Shown piece after piece: positions 1-5,401 of a stretch of DNA of 5,401 bases. How positions within the stretch are numbered: the first letter of the stretch is position 1; the number at the start of each line of letters is the position of its first letter. Both the position numbers and the translations under genes were made by a program. The notes beneath the pieces were generated by a model. The model did not search any database and had not been told where the DNA came from. It saw only the letters and a list, made by a program, of their open reading frames with translations. The DNA comes from an uncultured Bacteroidota bacterium (GTDB lineage Bacteria; Bacteroidota; Bacteroidia; Chitinophagales; Chitinophagaceae): contig CAIZLI010000189.1 of the NCBI GenBank assembly GCA_903933765.1, positions 1 to 5,401 of the forward strand, in the 5' to 3' direction.

Positions 1-120
<120 letters not shown>

Positions 121-138
121 TCAACTGTTTTGAGGCTG

Positions 139-146
139 CAAAGTTA
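139..146 (-). promoter_or_regulatory. Bacteroidota -7 promoter element for the ABC-F gene
   Basis: On the minus strand this reads TAACTTTG, a perfect match to the Bacteroidota housekeeping -7 consensus TAnnTTTG, and it is followed by C. A TTG that could serve as the -33 element lies 16 bp upstream, at 163-165 on the minus strand inside the last tsaD codons; this spacing is slightly short. Transcription would start at roughly 130-135, giving a leader of about 15-20 nt before the ATG at 117. The element suggests that the ABC-F gene does not depend only on read-through from tsaD. Confidence 0.6.
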
Positions 147-161
147 AGTGATTTCCACTTA
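145..161. repeat. Short inverted repeat at the tsaD stop codon
   Basis: TAAGTG (145-150) and CACTTA (156-161) form a perfect 6-bp inverted repeat around the 5-nt spacer ATTTC. One arm contains the tsaD stop codon (159-161), and the other arm overlaps the -7 element of the ABC-F promoter by two bases. There is no T-run after it, so it does not look like an intrinsic terminator. It could be an operator half-site pair or simply chance. Confidence 0.35.
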
Positions 162-1178
162 CCAATTGGATCTGGCATGTGCGGATGTGGACAAAGGCTC
201 GAATGCCTGATTGATGTATTTATAGTGGGCTGTAATAGCAATCATTGCGGCATTGTCTGTACAATATTGAAAAGCAGGTAGATAGGTCTTTAAGCCCAAC
301 TTCTGTCCTAAGGATTCAATCCCGTTTCGAACACCCGAATTGGCACTCACACCACCAGCAATACAAACATGTTTAATCCCAGTTTGCTGAATGGCTTTCT
401 TTAATTTATATAAAAGGATTTCAACAATCGTGTATTGAACAGAAGCACATAGGTCATTCAAATTTGCTTCAATGAATCCAGGCTCCTGCTTTTGCAAAAA
501 ATACAAGACACTTGTTTTTAATCCACTAAAAGAATAATTCAATTCTGGCACCATTGGCTTCGCAAATTCAAATGCTTTTGGATTGCCTAATTGAGCTAAT
601 TTATCTAATACAGGTCCACCAGGATAAGGCAAACCTAAGAGTTTTGAAATTTTATCAAAAGCTTCTCCTGCAGCGTCATCAATGGTTTGACCAATGATGA
701 TTAAATCGGATGGACTATTGCATTGTACAATTTGAGTATGTCCACCACTCACGGTTAAACATAAAAAAGGAAAACTTGGACGAGGCTCATCAATTAAATT
801 TGCCAACACATGCGCTTGCATATGGTGCACGGCGATCAAAGGTTTTTGTAAACTCAATGCCAGTGATTTCGCAAACTGCGCACCCACTAATAAACTTCCT
901 ATGAGTCCAGGTGCTTGTGTAAAGGCGATCGCATCAAGTGCAGATAAACGATCCGCATGTGATACATCTGGAAATGCTTTTTTCAAAGCTTCGTCCACCA
1001 CAGGTACAATATTTTCCATATGCGCGCGACTCGCCAATTCAGGCACTACTCCACCATATTTTTCATGCACCAATTGGTTGGCAATAAAATTGGAATGGAT
1101 TTGTCCGTTGATGATCACCGACGCTGCAGTTTCATCACAAGACGACTCAATGGCTAAAATGGTAATGGATTTTGACAC
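159..1178 (-). CDS. tsaD: tRNA N6-adenosine threonylcarbamoyltransferase TsaD
   Basis: TsaD transfers the threonylcarbamoyl group from TC-AMP to A37 of tRNAs that read ANN codons (t6A), in the cytoplasm, with TsaB and TsaE. The 339-residue product is full length for the Kae1/Qri7/TsaD family. It opens with ILAIESSCDETA (residues 7-18) and contains YGGVVPELASRAH (41-53), the metal-binding HHMQAH segment (118-123), SGGHTQ (144-149), GGVSAN (275-280) and CTDNAAM (306-312). By alignment with E. coli TsaD, the metal ligands are H119, H123 and D308, all present. The start is GTG at 1176-1178. No ATG occurs in frame until residue 54, which lies after essential motifs, so GTG is the only reasonable common start. 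It follows the permease gene by 34 bp, but a -7 promoter element ends only 4 bp before the start codon. The identification is secure; the exact start is slightly less so. Confidence 0.97.
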   Translation of the reverse strand: MSKSITILAIESSCDETAASVIINGQIHSNFIANQLVHEKYGGVVPELASRAHMENIVPVVDEALKKAFPDVSHADRLSALDAIAFTQAPGLIGSLLVGAQFAKSLALSLQKPLIAVHHMQAHVLANLIDEPRPSFPFLCLTVSGGHTQIVQCNSPSDLIIIGQTIDDAAGEAFDKISKLLGLPYPGGPVLDKLAQLGNPKAFEFAKPMVPELNYSFSGLKTSVLYFLQKQEPGFIEANLNDLCASVQYTIVEILLYKLKKAIQQTGIKHVCIAGGVSANSGVRNGIESLGQKLGLKTYLPAFQYCTDNAAMIAITAHYKYINQAFEPLSTSAHARSNW

Positions 1179-1182
1179 GCTG

Positions 1183-1190
1183 CAAAGGTA
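1183..1190 (-). promoter_or_regulatory. Bacteroidota -7 promoter element for tsaD
   Basis: On the minus strand this reads TACCTTTG, a perfect TAnnTTTG match, followed by CAGC and then the GTG start of tsaD. No TTG or TTTG occurs at the expected -33 distance, so the promoter is defined by the -7 box alone. The box ends 4 nt before the start codon, so the predicted transcription start falls on or within a few bases of the GTG. Confidence 0.55.
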
Positions 1191-1196
1191 AAGCTA

Positions 1197-1214
1197 AAAT
1201 AGATAGCTCTATTT
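1197..1214. repeat. AT-rich inverted repeat at the permease stop codon
   Basis: AAATAGA (1197-1203) and TCTATTT (1208-1214) form a perfect 7-bp inverted repeat with a 4-nt loop. It overlaps the permease stop codon (1213-1215) and lies 6 bp upstream of the tsaD -7 element. Read on the minus strand, a T-rich stretch follows the stem, so it could be a weak terminator for the permease transcript. With only one G-C pair in the stem, the hairpin would be unstable, and an operator role or chance is equally possible. Confidence 0.35.
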
Positions 1215-2460
1215 ATTTCGATCTGATCGCTTCTACAGGATTCATTTTAGCTGCAATTCTTGCTGGAATGATACCAGAAATAACACCTAAAACAATACAT
1301 AAACTTAGCGCCATAAAAATAATATTTGGAGCGATGGTAATTGGGAATGGCAGGACAGAACTTAAGCCCAGAGTCAATAACCAAACCAAGAATAAACCAA
1401 CCAATCCTCCTACAATACATAAGAAAGCGCTTTCTAAAAGGAATTCATACAAAATAGTAGAACTCTTTGCACCAATCGCTTTTTTCAAACCAATTTGGCT
1501 CGTTCTTTCTCTTACGGTTACAAACATAATATTGGCTACACCAAAAGCACCAACTAATAAGGACAACCCTGCAATGGCCCATCCACCTTGGTTTACAGAG
1601 CCAAAGAATCCTTCCACCTGATCCTTAAATTGCGCCACATCGTTACAAGTAAAATTATCTTCTTGTGTTGGACTTAATTTTCTTAATTGACGCATCACAC
1701 CTGTCAATTCTTCTTGCAATGCTTTAGAAGTGATGCCTGCTTTAGCTTGCACCATGATATATGGATTGTAATTATCTGGATTGTACACAGAAGCAAAATG
1801 ATTGTAGGTAAATAAACAAGTCCTATCATAATCAAAACCACCAATGATACTGCTACCCTGCTTTTCTATGATACCAATGACCATTAATTTTCGACCATTA
1901 AAAGAGACCACTTTACCCAATCCTTTCTCGGCCTTACCAAATAATTCCTCAGACACTTTATACCCAATCACACCAACCGGAATCCCTCTTTGAAAATCGG
2001 ATTCAGAGAAAAAACGACCATAACTTATATTGAAAGCTTGGATGTCTTTGAACTCTTCGGTCACTCCATATATATTAATTCCTTTTAATACGTTTTCTTC
2101 ATAGGTGAAAGTGGCATTGGTAGAAACAAAGAATGCGGTATTGGCAGCCAGACTACTTTTCTTTTTCACCATCTCCATTTCGGTGATTTTCATAGATGGT
2201 CGTTTTACGAACTTCCACCATGGATATTCAGGTCCGCCAGCATAATCCCATTTGTCTATATAGATTGTATTACTACCAAAACTAGATAAGTCGCTTTTCA
2301 CTTTTGATTTAAGACTATCAATAGTCGCTAAGACGCCGATAATACAAAAGATACCAATGGTGATTCCAAATAAGGAAAGAAAGGTTCTTAACTTATTTAC
2401 TTTAAGCTCTTGAAGGGCCATTTTAAAGCTATTCCAAAGGATACCTAAAACTTTAATCAT
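1213..2460 (-). CDS. MacB/FtsX-family ABC transporter permease
   Basis: This 415-residue inner-membrane protein has the MacB-type permease layout. A short cytoplasmic N-terminus leads to a first membrane helix (about 26-48), preceded by KLRTFLSLFGITIG. A large extracytoplasmic MacB_PCD-like domain spans about 50-285. A C-terminal FtsX domain carries three further helices (about 294-316, 339-366 and 378-400). Family hallmarks are RERTSQIGLKKAIGA (317-331) and the closing PARIAAKMNPVEAIR (399-413). Such permeases work as dimers with a separate MacB/LolD-like ATPase and use ATP to drive periplasmic conformational work such as efflux or lipoprotein transfer. No ATPase, membrane-fusion or outer-membrane partner is adjacent here: the upstream neighbour is the divergent sdh operon and the downstream one is tsaD. 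The substrate therefore cannot be inferred. The ATG at 2460 gives the expected N-terminus. Confidence 0.9.
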   Translation of the reverse strand: MIKVLGILWNSFKMALQELKVNKLRTFLSLFGITIGIFCIIGVLATIDSLKSKVKSDLSSFGSNTIYIDKWDYAGGPEYPWWKFVKRPSMKITEMEMVKKKSSLAANTAFFVSTNATFTYEENVLKGINIYGVTEEFKDIQAFNISYGRFFSESDFQRGIPVGVIGYKVSEELFGKAEKGLGKVVSFNGRKLMVIGIIEKQGSSIIGGFDYDRTCLFTYNHFASVYNPDNYNPYIMVQAKAGITSKALQEELTGVMRQLRKLSPTQEDNFTCNDVAQFKDQVEGFFGSVNQGGWAIAGLSLLVGAFGVANIMFVTVRERTSQIGLKKAIGAKSSTILYEFLLESAFLCIVGGLVGLFLVWLLTLGLSSVLPFPITIAPNIIFMALSLCIVLGVISGIIPARIAAKMNPVEAIRSK

Positions 2461-2652
2461 GTGGTAAAATTAGGATATTCATTTGGATGACCCTAAATAA
2501 TTGAAGGGCGGTTGATAAAAGGGCTGAACCAACTAATAGGCCGATGAGCAGTTTGTAGAAGAAATTGGTCTATTGCATTAAAAATAAGCAACATAGAACG
2601 AATCCTATCTATTTGATTCGTATTTTTGCGGAGATTTTTAAACTCATCTACT
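2461..2652. other. Divergent intergenic region between the permease gene and sdhC
   Basis: This 192-bp AT-rich region separates the minus-strand permease from the plus-strand sdh operon and should hold promoters for both. The sdhC promoter -7 box is visible at 2621-2628. For the permease I see only an imperfect TAATTTTA box on the minus strand (2465-2472). I see no tRNA, no convincing small coding gene and no strong hairpin. The open frame on the minus strand across this region runs into sdhC antisense and resembles no known family. Confidence 0.6.
2621..2628 (+). promoter_or_regulatory. Bacteroidota -7 promoter element for the sdhCAB operon
   Basis: TATTTTTG matches TAnnTTTG exactly and is followed by C, as at the other two promoters in the window. 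No clear TTG or TTTG -33 box is seen at the usual distance. Transcription would begin at about 2632-2635, leaving an AT-rich leader of about 20 nt before the ATG at 2653. This position also argues against translation starting at the in-frame TTG at 2626, which lies inside the promoter box. Confidence 0.55.
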
Positions 2653-3351
2653 ATGACATTCAAACAAATGTTTACCTCTTCCGTAGGAAAAAAATTGGTA
2701 ATGGGATTCACAGGTATTTTCTTAATTCTTTTTTTAATTGTTCATGCTGGACTAAATGCAACCATTTGGGCGAATGATGGTGGATTGATGTTTAACAAAG
2801 CTGGACATTTTATGGGAAGCAATGCAGTACCAAGAATCTTAGAAATTGGATTATTCCTTGGCATCTTCTTACATATTTATCAAGGTTATTTATTAACCCT
2901 TGAAAATAAAAGTAAAAGAGCAGTTGGATATGCAGTGAATTACGAAAAAGGTAGCAAATGGTATAGCAGAAGTATGGCTATTTTAGGCACACTCATTCTC
3001 TTGTTTTTAATTGCACATATCTATCATTTTTGGACACCAAGTAGATTAGGCGGTATGGGTGCGATCAAGGCTTTGGGCGAAGTGGAACACAATGGTGTTG
3101 TCTTACACAATCTATATGCCGAAATGGATTTGGTATTTACCAATCCTTACATTGTTGTATTATATGTTTTGGCTTGTGGTTCATTAGGATACCACTTAGC
3201 ACACGGATTCCAAAGTGCATTTAAAACAATTGGCGTGCATAATAAAAAGTACCATGCCATGTTGACTAGCATAGGTTATGGTTTTGCCATTTTTATTCCA
3301 TTGCTATTTGCTTTGATGCCAATTAGCTTTTATTTTGATTGGATTAAATAA
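2653..3351 (+). CDS. sdhC: Succinate dehydrogenase cytochrome b subunit (b558 family)
   Basis: This is the 232-residue membrane anchor of complex II. It binds haem b and passes electrons from the iron-sulfur subunit to quinone, probably menaquinone in this group. Five membrane helices are visible (about 16-39, 60-82, 106-127, 164-187 and 203-226), as expected for a type B anchor that replaces separate SdhC and SdhD. Conserved histidines suited to bind two haems are H31 (IVHAGLN), H74 (IFLHIYQGY), H122 (IAHIYHFW) and H181 or H184 (YHLAHGFQSAF). I chose the ATG at 2653 over an in-frame TTG at 2626: it gives the normal family N-terminus MTFKQMFTSSVGKKLVMGFTG without the nine extra residues, and the TTG overlaps the promoter. 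It is followed after 50 bp by sdhA, first gene of the operon. Confidence 0.95.
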   Translation: MTFKQMFTSSVGKKLVMGFTGIFLILFLIVHAGLNATIWANDGGLMFNKAGHFMGSNAVPRILEIGLFLGIFLHIYQGYLLTLENKSKRAVGYAVNYEKGSKWYSRSMAILGTLILLFLIAHIYHFWTPSRLGGMGAIKALGEVEHNGVVLHNLYAEMDLVFTNPYIVVLYVLACGSLGYHLAHGFQSAFKTIGVHNKKYHAMLTSIGYGFAIFIPLLFALMPISFYFDWIK

Positions 3352-3401
3352 TTCAATTCAACAAACACAATTTTCATTAACTGATTGATAAAAGATTAAC
3401 T

Positions 3402-5375
3402 ATGATAGACGCTAAAATTCCAAAAGGTGATCTTGATAATAAATGGGTAGATTATAAAGGCCATTGCAAATTGGTCAACCCAGCGAATAAAAGAAAAATG
3501 GAAGTGATTGTAGTGGGAACCGGCCTAGCTGGTGCTTCTGCTGCAGCTGCTTTAGGTGAGATGGGCTATAAAGTGAAAGCATTTTGTTTTCAGGATTCAC
3601 CGCGTCGTGCACACTCGATTGCTGCACAAGGTGGTATCAATGCCGCTAAAAACTATCAGAATGATGGAGATAGCGTATTTAGATTATTCTATGACACAAT
3701 CAAAGGTGGTGACTATCGTGCACGTGAAGCAAACGTGCATCGTTTAGCCGAAGTGTCCACTAATATTATTGATCAGTGTGTGGCACAAGGAGTACCCTTT
3801 GCACGTGAGTATGGTGGATTATTAAGTAACCGTTCTTTCGGTGGTACTCAAGTTCAAAGAACTTTTTATGCAGCTGGTCAAACAGGACAACAATTATTAA
3901 TTGGTGCTTACCAAGCTTTGGAGCGTCAAGTAGCTTTAGGTAATGTGCAAATGTTTGCACGTCACGAAATGTTAGACGTAGTAAAAGTAGATGGTAAAGC
4001 AAAAGGAATCATTGCACGTAATTTAGTAACAGGAGAACTAGAAAGACATTTTGGATATGCCGTTTTATTGTGCACAGGTGGATATGGCAATGTGTATTAT
4101 TTATCAACCAATGCAATGGGATCTAATGTGACTGCTGCATGGAAAGCGCATAAGCAAGGTGCTTATTTTGCAAACCCTTGTTTCACTCAAATCCACCCTA
4201 CTTGTATTCCAGTAAGTGGTGACCACCAATCTAAATTGACTTTGATGTCAGAGTCATTAAGAAATGATGGTCGTATTTGGGTACCAAAAAAATTAGGTGA
4301 AACAAGAAAAGCAAATGATATTCCAGAGGAAGAAAGAGATTATTATTTAGAGCGTCGTTATCCAGCGTTCGGAAACTTAGTACCACGTGACGTTGCGTCT
4401 CGTGCTGCAAAAGAAAGATGTGATGCAGGATACGGAGTTGGAACTTCTAAGCAAGCAGTTTATTTAGATTATGCTGCAGCAATTGAGCGTTATGGTAAAA
4501 CTGAAGTGAGTAAGAAAGGTCTAAGCAATGTTAGCCACGAAGAGATCATAGCTTTAGGTAAAGAAGTGGTGAAAGAAAAATACGGTAACCTATTTGATAT
4601 GTACGCAAAAATCACTGGTGAAAATCCATATGAGGTACCAATGCGTATTTATCCAGCGGTACACTATACCATGGGTGGTTTATGGGTAGATTATGAATTA
4701 CAAACTTCTGTTCCAGGTTTATATGCATTAGGTGAAGCGAACTTTAGCGACCACGGTGCAAATCGTTTAGGTGCAAGTGCTTTGATGCAAGGTTTAGCAG
4801 ATGGTTATTTTGTAATTCCTTATACACTAGGTAATAACTTAGCTGACGAGATTTACAATGCACCTATCCCTACTTCACATCCTGCATTTGAAGCAGCAGA
4901 AAAGACCGTTGCTGACAGAATCGCTACTTTAAAAAATATCAACGGTAAACAAACTGTTGAGAGTTTCCATAAGCGTTTAGGTAAAATTATCTGGAACGAA
5001 TGTGGCATGTCAAGATCAGCTGCTGGTTTAAAGCAAGCCATTGCAGATGTACAAGCATTGAAAAAAGAATTTTGGTCTGATGTTAGAATCCCTGGCGAGA
5101 TCAACGAATACAATCCTGAATTAGATAAAGCCAACCGTGTGGCGGACTTTATTGAACTAGGTGAATTAATGTGTGTAGATGCATTAGCTAGAGAAGAAAG
5201 TTGTGGAGGTCACTTCAGAGAAGAATACCAAACACCAGAAGGAGAAGCATTAAGAGACGATGAAAAATTTATGTATGTTGCTGCATGGGAATTGAAAAAT
5301 GAACATGAGTGGGCTTTACACAAAGAGGAATTAAAATACGAAGTGATTCAAACATCTCAAAGAAACTATAAATAA
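3402..5375 (+). CDS. sdhA: Succinate dehydrogenase flavoprotein subunit
   Basis: This 657-residue subunit oxidises succinate to fumarate on the cytoplasmic face of the membrane and passes electrons through FAD to SdhB; the same family includes fumarate reductases. It has an N-terminal extension of about 33 residues typical of the Bacteroidota form, then the FAD-binding Rossmann motif [13 protein letters not shown] (38-50). [11 protein letters not shown] (68-78) follows, where H71 is the expected covalent FAD ligand. Active-site residues equivalent to those of E. coli SdhA are H265 (QIHPT), R329 (VPRDVASR), H421 (HYTMGG) and R455 (ANRLGASAL). The C-terminal Fum_red_C-like region spans about 525-640. 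The gene is complete. The ATG at 3402 follows an A-rich stretch without a Shine-Dalgarno sequence. It lies between sdhC and a probable sdhB 7 bp downstream, which supports SQR function. Sequence alone does not exclude operation in the fumarate-reducing direction. Confidence 0.97.
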   Translation: MIDAKIPKGDLDNKWVDYKGHCKLVNPANKRKMEVIVVGTGLAGASAAAALGEMGYKVKAFCFQDSPRRAHSIAAQGGINAAKNYQNDGDSVFRLFYDTIKGGDYRAREANVHRLAEVSTNIIDQCVAQGVPFAREYGGLLSNRSFGGTQVQRTFYAAGQTGQQLLIGAYQALERQVALGNVQMFARHEMLDVVKVDGKAKGIIARNLVTGELERHFGYAVLLCTGGYGNVYYLSTNAMGSNVTAAWKAHKQGAYFANPCFTQIHPTCIPVSGDHQSKLTLMSESLRNDGRIWVPKKLGETRKANDIPEEERDYYLERRYPAFGNLVPRDVASRAAKERCDAGYGVGTSKQAVYLDYAAAIERYGKTEVSKKGLSNVSHEEIIALGKEVVKEKYGNLFDMYAKITGENPYEVPMRIYPAVHYTMGGLWVDYELQTSVPGLYALGEANFSDHGANRLGASALMQGLADGYFVIPYTLGNNLADEIYNAPIPTSHPAFEAAEKTVADRIATLKNINGKQTVESFHKRLGKIIWNECGMSRSAAGLKQAIADVQALKKEFWSDVRIPGEINEYNPELDKANRVADFIELGELMCVDALAREESCGGHFREEYQTPEGEALRDDEKFMYVAAWELKNEHEWALHKEELKYEVIQTSQRNYK

Positions 5376-5382
5376 TATTGCC

Positions 5383-5401
5383 ATGTCACATACTACTATG
5401 A
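5383..5401 (+). CDS. sdhB: Probable succinate dehydrogenase iron-sulfur subunit, first codons only
   Basis: Seven bases after the sdhA stop an ATG opens a frame reading MSHTTM before the window ends. A second in-frame ATG at 5398 could be the true start. The residues are too few to identify the product from sequence. The sdhB call is an inference from the strongly conserved sdhC-sdhA-sdhB order in Bacteroidota and the tight spacing. SdhB would carry the iron-sulfur clusters linking the SdhA flavin to the SdhC haems. Confidence 0.6.

Noticed and set aside
807..824. HHMQAH in TsaD, where E. coli has HHMEGH, as a possible active-site change
   Set aside because: The metal-binding histidines are retained, and the residues between them vary among normal TsaD proteins.
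710..1621. Plus-strand open frames opposite tsaD and the permease gene (710-904, 901-1191, 1172-1621)
   Set aside because: They lie antisense to two well-identified genes with intact family motifs, and their translations look like no known protein family. They are shadows of the real coding strand.
2465..2472. TAATTTTA on the minus strand as a -7 promoter box for the permease gene
   Set aside because: It lacks the final G of TAnnTTTG and has no -33 partner. In such AT-rich DNA this is weak evidence, so it is not listed as a promoter.
2493..2711. Minus-strand open frame of 72 codons across the divergent intergenic region and the sdhC 5' end
   Set aside because: A third of it is antisense to sdhC, it covers the sdh promoter, it has no recognisable domain, and no promoter box precedes it.
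3376..3401. Direct repeat ATTAACT (3376-3382 and 3395-3401) in the sdhC-sdhA gap
   Set aside because: Seven-base repeats are expected by chance in a 50-bp AT-rich spacer, and there is no associated promoter box or hairpin.
3766..5134. Minus-strand open frames inside sdhA (3766-4002 and 4853-5134)
   Set aside because: They are wholly antisense to the conserved sdhA coding sequence, with no promoter or family signal.

Overview
This 5.4 kb window looks like ordinary core chromosome from a member of the Bacteroidota. The evidence is the close agreement of the SdhA and SdhC proteins with the Bacteroidota form of succinate dehydrogenase, the sdhC-sdhA-sdhB gene order, and the promoter motifs. Three intergenic gaps carry the Bacteroidota -7 element TAnnTTTG, each time followed by C, and no gene start has a convincing Shine-Dalgarno sequence. 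The AT-rich composition and protein style would suit the Chitinophagaceae, but that family-level guess is weak.

The layout is two divergent blocks around an intergenic region at 2461-2652. On the minus strand, reading leftward from 2460, come a MacB/FtsX-type ABC transporter permease (1213-2460), tsaD (159-1178) and the first 39 codons of an ABC-F ATPase (1-117, cut by the window edge). On the plus strand come sdhC (cytochrome b, 2653-3351), sdhA (flavoprotein, 3402-5375) and the first codons of a third gene, very probably sdhB (5383-5401, cut by the window edge).

The plus-strand block encodes the three-subunit, SdhD-less type B succinate:quinone oxidoreductase (complex II), which links the TCA cycle to the quinone pool. 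The minus-strand genes have no obvious shared function. TsaD makes the universal t6A37 modification of tRNAs, ABC-F proteins act on ribosomes, and the permease is an orphan without an ATPase partner in view. Although they are tightly packed on one strand, tsaD and the ABC-F gene each have their own -7 element just before the start, so they can probably be transcribed separately.

I found no RNA genes, mobile elements, CRISPR arrays or defence-like systems. The observations worth a second look are small and regulatory. tsaD has a GTG start so close to its -7 element that its mRNA may be leaderless. In both minus-strand gaps an inverted repeat overlaps the upstream stop codon directly upstream of, or just touching, the next promoter's -7 element.
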